DNA of 42,768 nucleotides from Paenarthrobacter sp. Z7-10. Lineage in GTDB: Bacteria > Actinomycetota > Actinomycetes > Actinomycetales > Micrococcaceae. Below the pieces are notes generated by a model. That model was not told where the DNA came from, made no database searches, and was given only the letters and a program-made list of their open reading frames with translations. Where the stretch lies: positions 11,327-54,094 of the forward strand of contig NZ_JADPVH010000027.1 of assembly GCF_026932795.1 (NCBI RefSeq), in the 5' to 3' direction. The translations under genes and the position numbers were made by a program. Shown here one piece after another: positions 1 to 9,016 of the stretch. How positions within the stretch are numbered: the stretch's first letter is position 1; every line of letters begins with the position of its first letter.

Positions 1-408
1 ACACTCGGAATGTCATTACCCTCATCGTGAAAATAGGTTGATAAGAGCGAATTTTTACGCTCGTAGGTAATATTGGAGGTCGTTACCCACTCTATAGGAT
101 GCCGTGTCCCGGGGACGGAGAGGCCCTTTGCTATTGAACAATATCTGCCTACTTTCATTCCTGTGCGCAAGCCGGACATACTGTAAGAGAAAGCTCCCAT
201 CTCGCAAAAAGAATCACCCCCAAAAAAACCAACGTAAGGTTCAATCTCGGTATGTGAGTCGATAAGAATCTTGTCTAGTTTGCGGATATGGCCGCCCGCT
301 GTCATGAATATTTTTCGCGTACGCAGGTGACGTTGGAAGTTGGCGTCGGCTGGTAGTATATGGCGCATTCTTGCTACCCTTCGGAGTGCAGAGGTTGATA
401 ACGGGAGG
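1..408. other. Stretch with no recognisable gene at the left edge
   Basis: This stretch lies downstream of the minus-strand glycosyltransferase/polymerase gene that ends at 409. It is AT-richer than the rest of the window, and I see no convincing reading frame, RNA gene or mobile-element end in it. A small inverted repeat (GAGCG at 45-49, CGCTC at 58-62, AT-rich loop) is the only visible structure and is too short to call. Any gene further left lies outside the window. Confidence 0.5.
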
Positions 409-3400
409 CTACGAATTTACCGGATCAGGCTGCGCTATCGGACGGATTGACGGTTCCAGGGGGATGTTGAGCGCGTCGAAAACGCGGTCGGTTGCGTGGC
501 CGTCGCAGTGAGGCGCAAAGGTGTTGACAAAGGCGTTGTACTTTTTGGCGTAACGCCGCTTGACGACAGGCAGGCGCTTGATCTCCCGAACGACTTCGTC
601 GGTCGTCATGAGGATGGGCCCCGGAGCCATTTCTTCGAGGTCGAAGTAAAAGCCTCTTGTGGAGTCGCGGTACTGGGCAATGTCCGGCGTGAGAAACAGG
701 ATCGGCTTTCTGGTCACACAGAAGTCAAACATTACAGATGAGTAGTCGTTGATAAGAATATCCGCGGCCAAATACAGGTCGTTGACTTCCGGATATTCCG
801 TAACGTCGATGACGAATGTGTTGGCTGCGGTCTGGCGTTGGTCCGCGATATTGTGATGGCCTCGCAGCAACAAGACGTAATTGTTACCCAGAGCTTTCTG
901 CGCTGCTTCGAAGTCGAGGTATGTGACCAACTCGTACTGTTTTGCTGCATTCTTAGCATCATCCCGCCAGGTCGGGGCGTAAAGAATCGCAGTCTTACCT
1001 TCCGGGATGCCAAGCTTGGCGCGCACCGACGTCCGGACCTTCTCAGCATCCGGCGACTTTAGCGAATCGTTCCGGGGGTAACCTTCCGCCACGACCTTTC
1101 CGTCGAAGCCGAAGCACTTGGCCAGCACCTCTGCCGCATAGTCGTTTTGTGCCAGCAGGGCGTCCCAAAAGCTTGCTTCGCGGGCCATAAGGTTCCAGTA
1201 GGAGAGCGAAAAGCTCGTCTTCGCAACATCGTTTCCGAGTTTTTTCAGCGGTGTTCCGTGCCAGGTTTGGATGTACGTTTGCCCTTCCTTCTTGCGGAAG
1301 TAGAAGGGGAAGTTGTTGTTGTTGATCAGAAGACGGCACTGGTTGAGCAGACGATACCAGTCGCTCGAGCCGATCAGGACTGGCGTAGCACTATCGGGGA
1401 CGGGTACTGAGTAATCTTCGACGGCCCAATACATTGGCAATGAACAATTGCGCCGCTGAAATTCTTCAAGGAGTCGCCGCGGAGTATCCGTTGCCCTTCG
1501 ACCACCAAAGCACATGAAAAGAACGGAGTCTGTCAACTCAGAAGACTCGGCCTCCTGACGCAATCGTTGCTGGTTGTACCGGCCTTGTTCCTCTGCCCGG
1601 AACGGAGGCCGCAGGTGAACTGTTAGAGCGGCGGCAGCCGGTGATCGGCTCAGCCCGATTTCCGAGAGTCCCGCATCGAGCCTGGCCGGAAGCCCCGCCT
1701 GCAGCCGCCGGCTCACGGGAATCCAATATCCTGCGGGGTCCGCCACTCCGGGCGGCACGTACCGGACGCTATACGCCCCCGATTCCGGCATGAACTCGTC
1801 CTCGGACCAGGGTGTCTGGGGGAGAGTGAACTTGGCCCAAAACTCATTGCTTCCCGTATTGGTGCGCACGTCCAAGCGCACCTCGCTCGCTGGGATGATC
1901 AGTTTTCCGCTTGAGAGCACGAAACGGGGCGCGTGGATGGCTGGGAAATCCGCCGTGCCGGCGACCGTCAGAGTTCTTCGGTCGGAGGAAAGTTCGACGG
2001 AGTCCGCTAGAATACGTGTCTTGCGCTCGTCAAGCATCAAAAACCCGTATCCGGTCAGTCGAAGCCGGAGACTGGCGGACTGGTCGAATTTTTCTTCCAG
2101 TCTCCGCGTGTCCTCACGCCATGCTATGGGCTGCGGCGCCCTGAAGCCACTGTCCAACCGGACTTGCCACTGGTATTCTGTTCGTGGTCCCGCTTGTGCG
2201 CTAAGAGGTGGCAAAGTAATGGCGTAGACGGCTGTATGGCCCTCGACACTGATACATGTCGCGGACTTTTTGAGACCGAGTTTGAGACATTCTACGGAGA
2301 TCTTGGCCGCCAAGGGAGCGGACTGCGACTCCACGACGATTTTGAGGGTTCGCCCGATGAGGGTGATGTCTGTCGCTTGATACATCGGCTGGACTGGGAT
2401 AAGCGTCAGTCCTGTGCTGGCTGGACGAATCTCAATGGCGAGCCGCCGGCCGTCAAGGAGAGACCCGCTTGCAAGCTCTCCGGTTGATCCCGTTAGGTCG
2501 CGCTTGAGAATTGGGCTCTGGACTTGCTTGTCGTAGGCCGTGGCCGTTAGCAGGACATGCAATTCCGAAGTATTCTCGGTCTCGCTTCCGAGCAGTGCGG
2601 ATGGGTCGATAAGAGCTTGGAACGCCGCACTTTTGTATCCGGTCCAGTTGTCGTTCGCCTCCCAGTCGACACGTGGGTCCTCGAGGCGACTGACAGTCAG
2701 CTCTGCGACGGCGTTTCCGTCGCGAGCGACCACGGCGGCCGTCAGCTTCATGTCGCTTGCATCCGGGTCTACGGAAGAGATGAAGGCATAGCCTCCAATT
2801 TCAAGCATTCCGTCCTCGCGCCACTCAAAATGATTCAGTTTGCTGACTAGCCGAAGATCTACTGGCTCCATGATGAGCAAGTCAGGGCTGAATTTATGGC
2901 CGAGGGCGCGGAGATAGGGCGGTAGGGCTACGAGCTGACCGTCGGAGAACCCTGATGCGAAGCTGGACCCGTAGTCGCTGCGGGAATTGCAAATCACCTC
3001 GACATCGGCACGGCTGTCGGACAGCACACTAGAGAGAATGAGGCGGTTGTGGAGCTTGATCTCAGTCCAGAGGAGGGACGACTCTGCCGCGATTGACGCC
3101 ACGTTCGCCTGGAGGGTCACCCAGTAGGCGTCGTCGGTTCTCGGGACCACCTCGTAGTAGGGAAAAAGGTCAGTCCCCAATTCCTGGGTAATCCACCGGG
3201 CATAAAGCTCGGATGATGCATGGCGTTGGAACTCTCGCTGCAAGGAACCCAGTCTTTCCAGTCTGGCCTTCAGGAAGTCGGTCCGGCACAAGTCTTCCCG
3301 TATAGGGCTCTTGGCGCCGTCATCGTTGGTCGTATCGCAGAACCGAAGGTCGAGGACATCGAACGAAGTGGCCTTCAGATACGCGCGACGGGTTATCTCA

Positions 3401-4131
3401 TACTGCCAATGTTCGATCCCTGCCGGTACTTCTGCCAGCTCCCGTAGCCAGAAAGAGCGCGCGAACAGCTTATTGCACAGGAACCCGTCAATCAGGATTT
3501 GGGGTATCTCTTCAACATCCGTGGCTTGAAGAGGAGCAGCGTGGAGGTCACGTTGCCAGGCAGCTACGATCGTTTTCTTCCCGGAGGTGACTCCAACCGT
3601 ACCCACCGCGAATTCAGACTCTGACTCTCGGAGGGACCTCAAGCCCTTGTCTAGGGCACTCTTTTGAACGATATCGCCGGCGGTAAGGACGAGAACATAG
3701 GCGGCTTGAGTCTCAGCCAGGATTCCGAGGCTTTCCTCAGCGCGGTATGTGTCTGCCAGAATGTAGCGAACACGAGCGTCTCGATCTGCGTAGTTCTGTG
3801 TGTAAACGTGCACGGCATCGTCAGTTGACGCGTCAATGACGAAGATCTCAAGCGCCCGTGGCTTCTGAGCGCTTATGCTGTCTAGAGTCGTCTGCACATT
3901 GGTGGATTCGGGGTTTGCAAGGATGACAATTGCGATCTGCGGCTCGGTTGAAGGCGCTTGAGGTTTGGCAACGGCCAACACCTGCTGGACCTTGGCCACA
4001 TTATCTGGTTGCAAAACCTCCTTGACCTGGTTGCGACGCTCCTGAGGCAGGGCACGCCACGCCCGCCGGGCGCGCGCCTCGGCTGCGGCACGAAGGTTGC
4101 TTAAAATCTGAGGCTGTTTCCGACCTGCCAT
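409..4131 (-). CDS. Bifunctional glycosyltransferase family 2 / CDP-glycerol:glycerophosphotransferase-like wall polymer synthase
   Basis: A 1240-residue protein with two catalytic ends. Residues about 64-260 look like a GT-A fold family 2 glycosyltransferase (hydrophobic IAIVILANPES strand, then DSISAQKPRALEIFVIDAS). The last ~350 residues match the TagB/TagF glycerophosphotransferase family, with QTWHGTPLKKLG, ILYAPTWRDD and DILINDYSSVMFDF. That family transfers polyol-phosphate units from CDP-activated donors to build teichoic-acid-like polymers at the inner membrane face. The ~600 residues between the two ends are not recognised; they look like beta-rich repeats. The start is supported by AAGGAG about 10 bases upstream of the ATG. 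It is the last gene of a five-gene minus-strand series. The donor (CDP-glycerol, CDP-ribitol or other) cannot be read from sequence. The domain assignment is firm; the polymer is inference. Confidence 0.85.
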   Translation of the reverse strand: MAGRKQPQILSNLRAAAEARARRAWRALPQERRNQVKEVLQPDNVAKVQQVLAVAKPQAPSTEPQIAIVILANPESTNVQTTLDSISAQKPRALEIFVIDASTDDAVHVYTQNYADRDARVRYILADTYRAEESLGILAETQAAYVLVLTAGDIVQKSALDKGLRSLRESESEFAVGTVGVTSGKKTIVAAWQRDLHAAPLQATDVEEIPQILIDGFLCNKLFARSFWLRELAEVPAGIEHWQYEITRRAYLKATSFDVLDLRFCDTTNDDGAKSPIREDLCRTDFLKARLERLGSLQREFQRHASSELYARWITQELGTDLFPYYEVVPRTDDAYWVTLQANVASIAAESSLLWTEIKLHNRLILSSVLSDSRADVEVICNSRSDYGSSFASGFSDGQLVALPPYLRALGHKFSPDLLIMEPVDLRLVSKLNHFEWREDGMLEIGGYAFISSVDPDASDMKLTAAVVARDGNAVAELTVSRLEDPRVDWEANDNWTGYKSAAFQALIDPSALLGSETENTSELHVLLTATAYDKQVQSPILKRDLTGSTGELASGSLLDGRRLAIEIRPASTGLTLIPVQPMYQATDITLIGRTLKIVVESQSAPLAAKISVECLKLGLKKSATCISVEGHTAVYAITLPPLSAQAGPRTEYQWQVRLDSGFRAPQPIAWREDTRRLEEKFDQSASLRLRLTGYGFLMLDERKTRILADSVELSSDRRTLTVAGTADFPAIHAPRFVLSSGKLIIPASEVRLDVRTNTGSNEFWAKFTLPQTPWSEDEFMPESGAYSVRYVPPGVADPAGYWIPVSRRLQAGLPARLDAGLSEIGLSRSPAAAALTVHLRPPFRAEEQGRYNQQRLRQEAESSELTDSVLFMCFGGRRATDTPRRLLEEFQRRNCSLPMYWAVEDYSVPVPDSATPVLIGSSDWYRLLNQCRLLINNNNFPFYFRKKEGQTYIQTWHGTPLKKLGNDVAKTSFSLSYWNLMAREASFWDALLAQNDYAAEVLAKCFGFDGKVVAEGYPRNDSLKSPDAEKVRTSVRAKLGIPEGKTAILYAPTWRDDAKNAAKQYELVTYLDFEAAQKALGNNYVLLLRGHHNIADQRQTAANTFVIDVTEYPEVNDLYLAADILINDYSSVMFDFCVTRKPILFLTPDIAQYRDSTRGFYFDLEEMAPGPILMTTDEVVREIKRLPVVKRRYAKKYNAFVNTFAPHCDGHATDRVFDALNIPLEPSIRPIAQPDPVNS

Positions 4132-4228
4132 GCGCGTTGTGACTCTCCTTGTTTGGTCAACTTTCCGGAAGTCGACGCCATTGGCTCTACTGAGTACTCG
4201 TTGATGCCCACGGACATCTTAACCCGAA

Positions 4229-6082
4229 CTAAATTATTGATTGGTCATTTGTCCCGAAGGGCTTTTTAACGAGCAGCTCCACGTTTTGGTCTGTCGCCTG
4301 CCCTACTTTGCTTTCGAGGTCCAGTCCCGGCCGGTTCATGGCAAGCTCCAGACTCAGGGCAGCAAGGGAGGAGAGTGACCGAGGTCCGTCGTAGGCAACG
4401 CTTGTGGGATCTGAGTGGTCCAAAAGAGTTGCCACGATTGAAAGTGTCCCGTCTTTGTTGTCGAGTACTTCAATGGTTCGCGACTGCTGCGGATAATCGA
4501 TGTGCGCGGCAGTATTCACTTCCCAGAATCCACCATCGTAATGCTTACTTGCATGTGGCCAAACCTTATTTCGGTGCTGGTGCCCATTTACCCAGAGGAT
4601 AACATTCGGATATTCCGACAACAAGTCGATGATTCCTGTCCTATCGATATTAGAGTCATGAGATGAGGACGACGATTCGATGGATCCAGGAAATGAAACT
4701 GACGGATGATGGCTGAAGATGATTACCAGCTGATCCTCGGTGTCCGAGCTGCGCTTCTTCCCACGGGAACTGTAGCTTCGGCTCGACAGCCCGTCCAGCT
4801 GTTTGGAAAGCCAATCGATCTGTGACCGGTCCATGTATCCACCGGCAGACCCGTAAGGATCCGTTGTATCGAGCATTATGCCGGTCACTCCTTTTGCCAT
4901 GGCAAAGGTGTAATAGGTTGTGTCGTTGGCAACGTTCTCCGCGGTGAATCCATGACCGGCCGGTCCATGTGGGCCGGGATTGTCGAACAGTGCTGAAATG
5001 AACTCGGACTTTGTGAAGGCCCTTCGTTGTGCGCAGGCACGAACTTTACGGGCGGGCATACTGGCCAGCAGTTGATCAGTGGCCACGGGACCGGAATCGT
5101 TCAACTCCTTCCAGAACCGCTGGGGGGACATTCCGGCCGGAAGTGCAAGAGGCATGGAGTCGCCGACGCTCAGCCTATCGACGAGACGGCTGTGGGCAGA
5201 TGTAGGAGCCGCGGATCCATGGTCCAGCTCATCGTGGTTTCCGAAGCCTGTGTACCAAGGAACAGAGGATCCGGCCGCCAAAACGGGCTGAATCGCTGTA
5301 GCCAGCAGCCCCGGGACGTCCGGGTATCCGTAGGACCGCTTCCAGTCATCCGGTGTAGTGCCTTCTGGCTCGGGATCAGGGTGCCACACCGTTGTCCGCA
5401 ACGCTTCGGGTGCCCAGGCATGATCCTGCGGGCCCTGATATTCTCCGCCCGCAACATGGGCAGAAGCGGGACGGCCGTTCATCACGTTGATGACCGCGAG
5501 CCACTCATTGGTGCCGCGTCCATCCGCATTATCGCCGGTTGAAACCACCAGATCCAGCGGCCTGCCACTGAGCGGTCCGCGGCCAACCGTATTCATTTTG
5601 CGGACCATTGCGTCCAGCACGTGGACGGTGAGCAAATCCTGCGGGCGAAAGCGGCCAGATGCGGGAAAACCATTCTCGAATTCGTAGTATTGCCAGAGAA
5701 AGGCGGTGCGCCCAGGTGAGGAGGCGTCCACCACATGAAGATCGGTTAGGTGCCCGAACGATAGCAATCCCTGTCGGCGCTTCCGACGTCCAGCCATGCC
5801 CGTCGCGAGGTCCTCCCGGGTCACCATTGCCCGGCCAGCCCCGGTAGTCAAACGCCGATATACATGCCTTGGCGATCTCAGATCTCCGAGGATAATGGTT
5901 TCATCCAATGTCGTTGACGGTCCTGCTGCCCGTCCAAGGCCCAGATACGGGCCCCTTGAGCCATCGAGTGAGGCTAGTGTAACGGCAGAGGCGCCCGCAA
6001 CCGAGAGTCGAAGAAGAGTCCTACGAGAAAAATCTGTTCTTTCACCGCCGTGCGATCCGCCAGCACTCAAGCGGTCGCCCAC
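4229..6082 (-). CDS. Tat-exported metallophosphoesterase (calcineurin-like, TIGR03767-type)
   Basis: A 617-residue protein with a twin-arginine signal near its N-terminus (SRRTLLRLSVAGASAV), so probably exported folded. The dinuclear-metal phosphoesterase motifs occur in order: HLTDLHVVD, VVSTGDNADG, GFGNHDE, IFSHHP and WVNGHQHRN. The overall layout resembles the actinobacterial TIGR03767 family, whose substrate is not established. The GTG start is preceded by AGGAG with good spacing. It sits 56 bases after the nucleotidyltransferase gene and 97 bases before the polymerase gene, suggesting a role in wall-polymer turnover or phosphate release at the cell surface. The fold and metal site are clear; the substrate is unknown. 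Confidence 0.85.
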   Translation of the reverse strand: MGDRLSAGGSHGGERTDFSRRTLLRLSVAGASAVTLASLDGSRGPYLGLGRAAGPSTTLDETIILGDLRSPRHVYRRLTTGAGRAMVTREDLATGMAGRRKRRQGLLSFGHLTDLHVVDASSPGRTAFLWQYYEFENGFPASGRFRPQDLLTVHVLDAMVRKMNTVGRGPLSGRPLDLVVSTGDNADGRGTNEWLAVINVMNGRPASAHVAGGEYQGPQDHAWAPEALRTTVWHPDPEPEGTTPDDWKRSYGYPDVPGLLATAIQPVLAAGSSVPWYTGFGNHDELDHGSAAPTSAHSRLVDRLSVGDSMPLALPAGMSPQRFWKELNDSGPVATDQLLASMPARKVRACAQRRAFTKSEFISALFDNPGPHGPAGHGFTAENVANDTTYYTFAMAKGVTGIMLDTTDPYGSAGGYMDRSQIDWLSKQLDGLSSRSYSSRGKKRSSDTEDQLVIIFSHHPSVSFPGSIESSSSSHDSNIDRTGIIDLLSEYPNVILWVNGHQHRNKVWPHASKHYDGGFWEVNTAAHIDYPQQSRTIEVLDNKDGTLSIVATLLDHSDPTSVAYDGPRSLSSLAALSLELAMNRPGLDLESKVGQATDQNVELLVKKPFGTNDQSII

Positions 6083-6138
6083 TCTTTTCTCCTCTTGGTC
6101 ACGCTTTCTAATTTGTGGTCCGCTCAGTCTGCTGGAAC

Positions 6139-6837
6139 CTAGATACTGTCGTTCGCCCGAATGAGGTCATCCGGGAAGTCGACCTCAACGGCGTAAAATT
6201 CGCTGATGTCAATGGGCAACCATTGGATTCCATCCTGTTGAATGGTCAGCTCGATTCCGCCCTCAAAATATTCCTGCTCTGGAACTTCCACCAAGCGCTT
6301 CCGCAGCCTTTTCTTGTCTTTCGAGGAAACGTAGTTGATGCCCACGGCCTCGCCCTTGGCTTCCGTGGAAGGCACCGCTTTGGACAGGCTATTGATAAAG
6401 CCGCCTTCATCTACTGTGTATTTGACTTCTTCGTCTGACACGGAAGAGACATCGACCGTTACGAACGACCGGTCCTCTTTGATGTACGGCCGCAGCATTT
6501 CCAGGATTTGCGGATCGAAGACGACATCGCCGTTCATCCACAGCACTCCGCCTTTGCCAGAGTTCCGCAGGGCCTTCAGCAGGCTTTTCGACGTATTTGT
6601 CTGGTCGAAGTTCTCGTTATATACGAATGACGCGTGCGGGACGTGCTCAAGGATTTGCTCAAGTTTGTAGCCCACGACGACTGTCAGTCGAAGCTTTTTT
6701 GCGAAGGCCCGCTGCAGGTTTTGAACCTGCTGGTGCATGATGGTCCGGCCATCACGAAGTTCGGTAAGCGATTTCGGGTGCGGACGGGCCAGTCGCGTGC
6801 CCATGCCCGCAGCAAGAATTACGGCCTGTACAGTCAT
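6139..6837 (-). CDS. LicC-like nucleotidyltransferase (NTP-transferase family)
   Basis: A 232-residue protein when started at the ATG at 6837. That start places the nucleotide-binding loop at the usual N-terminal position (AVILAAGMGTRL, then HPKSL) and has GGGA/AGGA just upstream. An in-frame extension to 6951 adds 38 residues unlike the family. LWMNGDVVFDP provides the metal-binding Asp region, and the C-terminal FYAVEVDFPDDL resembles phosphocholine cytidylyltransferase-type enzymes (LicC and relatives). It probably makes a CDP- or other NDP-activated alcohol or sugar for the wall polymer. It follows wecB by about 110 bases and precedes the phosphoesterase gene on the same strand. The activated substrate cannot be decided; CDP-choline, a CDP-polyol or a sugar nucleotide are all possible. 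Confidence 0.8.
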   Translation of the reverse strand: MTVQAVILAAGMGTRLARPHPKSLTELRDGRTIMHQQVQNLQRAFAKKLRLTVVVGYKLEQILEHVPHASFVYNENFDQTNTSKSLLKALRNSGKGGVLWMNGDVVFDPQILEMLRPYIKEDRSFVTVDVSSVSDEEVKYTVDEGGFINSLSKAVPSTEAKGEAVGINYVSSKDKKRLRKRLVEVPEQEYFEGGIELTIQQDGIQWLPIDISEFYAVEVDFPDDLIRANDSI

Positions 6838-6947
6838 TGAGTCCCATTCCTGCTTGGTAATAATTGCTTGGGGACGGCTTGGCCGCGTGTCGAAAACTAG
6901 GTAACCGATCCTCACGAAACGGCGTTCTCGATTATCCCCCCCTCTCA

Positions 6948-8153
6948 TCATGATACCGGTAGTTCGGCTGTTCCTTGTTTTCCGTTACCTTGAGGCTCGC
7001 GGCTCGACAGCTTCTGGGTGAACTCTTCGGCTCGTATCCCGATGTCCAACAACTGGGCAATAGCGGCGACTGTCCTAACAGAAGCCTGCCCGTCGCCGTA
7101 CGGATTGACGGCATTTGCCATGGTTTCGTAGTGCGCCGTATCGTGGAGAAGCCGCTCCACTTCGGAGAAGATCCGCTCCTCATCCGTACCGATAAGAGCA
7201 ACTGTTCTAGCCACGACGGCCTCCGGCCGCTCAGTGTTGTTCCGCATCACCAGCACAGGCTTTCCGAGACTCGGTGCTTCCTCCTGTACACCGCCAGAAT
7301 CCGTCAAGACTACGTGGGCAAGCGAGAGTAGGCGGGTAAATTCGCCATAGCCGAGCGGCTCCGTAACCACCACATTGGGCTTCCCTGCTAGTGCAGGCAA
7401 GATGGCGGCCCGAACTATGGGATTTTTGTGCACAGGCAGAACAATGGTCAGATCCGGCTCGGCGTCTGCGACGCGGGCCAATGCCCGACCCACCCCCTCC
7501 ATAGCGTCGCCCTGGTTTTCGCGCCGATGCGTCGTCGCCAGCAGGATTCTTCGCCCGCTGTCAGCCAATTCCTCCAACTCCGGGTTAGCAAAGGGGACCT
7601 TCTTGTCGACCGTCATCAGCAGCGCATCGATCACGGAGTTGCCTGTCACCACAATGTCCTCCGCGGCAATGCCTTCTGCCAGGAGGTTCCGCCGGCTCGT
7701 CGCGGTCGGTGCCAGGTGCAGGCTGGCTATTTGGCTGGTGATTTTGCGGTTTGCTTCTTCGGGGAAGGGCGACGACGGGTTGCCACTGCGTAGACCTGCC
7801 TCCACGTGGACCACCGGAATGCCGTGGTAAAAGGCCGCGATGGCGGCCGCCGTCGACGTCGTCGTATCTCCTTGCACTAGAACGGCATCCGGTATGACAG
7901 ATGAAAAGAGTTTCTCCAGACCGTCAATGGTTCGAGTCATAATGGCCGACAGCGATTGGCCCGCTTCATGGATGTTCAGATCGTAGTCGGGCTCAATGCC
8001 GAAGAGAATGTTTACTTGGTCCAGCATTTCCCTGTGCTGGCCGGTCACCGTCACAATGCAATCGAAGTGCGGGGATTCTTGCAGGGCAAGAATGATGGGG
8101 GCCATCTTGATGGCTTCGGGCCGGGTACCGAATATGGGCATCACGGTTGGCAT
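6948..8153 (-). CDS. wecB: UDP-N-acetylglucosamine 2-epimerase (non-hydrolysing)
   Basis: A 401-residue GT-B fold epimerase interconverting UDP-GlcNAc and UDP-ManNAc in the cytoplasm. Family hallmarks are visible: PIFGTRPEAIKMAPI at the N-terminus, TGQHREMLDQV, VQGDTTTSTAAA, HVEAGLRSG, TTHRRENQG and LTDSGGVQEEAPSLGKPVL. Length and order are those of WecB/MnaA, and the ATG is preceded by GGGGGA. ManNAc units are used in teichoic-acid linkage units and other wall glycopolymers, which fits the polymerase and nucleotidyltransferase genes downstream in the same series. Nothing appears truncated. Confidence 0.95.
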   Translation of the reverse strand: MPTVMPIFGTRPEAIKMAPIILALQESPHFDCIVTVTGQHREMLDQVNILFGIEPDYDLNIHEAGQSLSAIMTRTIDGLEKLFSSVIPDAVLVQGDTTTSTAAAIAAFYHGIPVVHVEAGLRSGNPSSPFPEEANRKITSQIASLHLAPTATSRRNLLAEGIAAEDIVVTGNSVIDALLMTVDKKVPFANPELEELADSGRRILLATTHRRENQGDAMEGVGRALARVADAEPDLTIVLPVHKNPIVRAAILPALAGKPNVVVTEPLGYGEFTRLLSLAHVVLTDSGGVQEEAPSLGKPVLVMRNNTERPEAVVARTVALIGTDEERIFSEVERLLHDTAHYETMANAVNPYGDGQASVRTVAAIAQLLDIGIRAEEFTQKLSSREPQGNGKQGTAELPVS

Positions 8154-8228
8154 GGAGGTTCCCCCAGCATTCGTTCTACGGCGGCGCCCGCCGCATCAGC
8201 CATTCCCATGGTAAGTGCTGAGCCCGGC

Positions 8229-8645
8229 CTAGCCGGCCAAGATCAGCGCCGCCACCAGGGAGGGGATGCTCAGGATGATCAAAACGACCAGCGCAAATGC
8301 CACTCGTCGTTTTCTCCGGTACGACCGGTCAGCCGCGGACCGCCCCTTCACTGGCGAATCTTGCGCCTTCGGTTCGTCACTTAACTCTAGCGACTTGGCG
8401 TCCGCGGCCGCTTCCGCGGAACGGTCGACGACGGCAGGGTCAGTCGCGATTTCGGTGAGTGCAGTGACGTCCGGGCCGGTTGCTTCGACGGCTACTGACT
8501 CGCCACGGGATGGTTCTCCGACCAACCAAGGTAACTGTGGAGCTTCAGCCGTGCCCGCTTTCGTCTGCCTCGATTGTCCGCTGGAACGGAATCGGCGACG
8601 TTTGCGTAGGTGCCGGGCGGCGGGCAGTAGGAGCTCGGTTTCCAT
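8229..8645 (-). CDS. Small tail-anchored membrane protein of unknown function
   Basis: The ATG at 8645 has GGGAGGG directly upstream and gives 138 residues; the same frame runs open to 8939 but without a better start. The protein opens with a very basic stretch (HLRKRRRFRSS), continues with ~75 acidic and Ala-rich residues that look disordered, and ends in one hydrophobic helix (FALVVLIILSIPSLVAAL) preceded by RSYRRKRR. That layout suggests a cytoplasmic body anchored by its C-terminus. It is the first gene of the envelope series, 75 bases before wecB. I do not recognise the family; an accessory or regulatory role in polymer synthesis is only a guess from context. Confidence 0.6.
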   Translation of the reverse strand: METELLLPAARHLRKRRRFRSSGQSRQTKAGTAEAPQLPWLVGEPSRGESVAVEATGPDVTALTEIATDPAVVDRSAEAAADAKSLELSDEPKAQDSPVKGRSAADRSYRRKRRVAFALVVLIILSIPSLVAALILAG

Positions 8646-9016
8646 ACTGGCCCTCCCGATCGTAGTTGCAAAAAAGTGAAAAACAGCCTGCCGAAAGCGT
8701 AGTTCATGGAGCCGCCAAGTACCTACCGAGTTGATCAAGCGCTTCTTCGACTTCGCGGTTGCGGGATAACTGCGGGCAGATGTGGAGTTAACGTCCGAAG
8801 TGAAGAATGGGCTCAAGGGCAGGGATAACGGGGACATGGGTATTGAATGGCCCCACTCCATGAGATCCCTAGGAGCGAAAGCCCTTATTGCAATGACTGT
8901 CCACACTTTTGGGGACAGTAATAAGCCTCGGGATGCCACTCCGGGTTGTTAGTCTCCAAGAATATAGCGGCCAGCCGTACTGAGCCGCTCCGCGCAAGGC
9001 CACATGGGAGAAATGC
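8646..9016. promoter_or_regulatory. Divergent intergenic region between the wall-polymer operon and the CWBR2 surface protein
   Basis: About 370 bases separate the starts of two divergent transcription units, so both promoters should lie here. I could not pick convincing -35/-10 pairs. GGGAGAA lies just before the 9017 ATG and serves as the ribosome binding site. The only clear structure is the interrupted inverted repeat at 8884-8925, listed separately. Confidence 0.5.
8884..8925. repeat. Interrupted inverted repeat upstream of the CWBR2 gene
   Basis: The outer arms CTTATT (8884-8889) and AATAAG (8920-8925) enclose the inner arms ACTGTCC (8896-8902) and GGACAGT (8913-8919), with a 10-base loop. 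The left side carries six extra bases between its two arms. All 13 arm bases pair. It lies about 90 bases upstream of the surface-protein start, so it could be a regulator site or an RNA structure in a 5' leader. Function is unknown. Confidence 0.5.
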
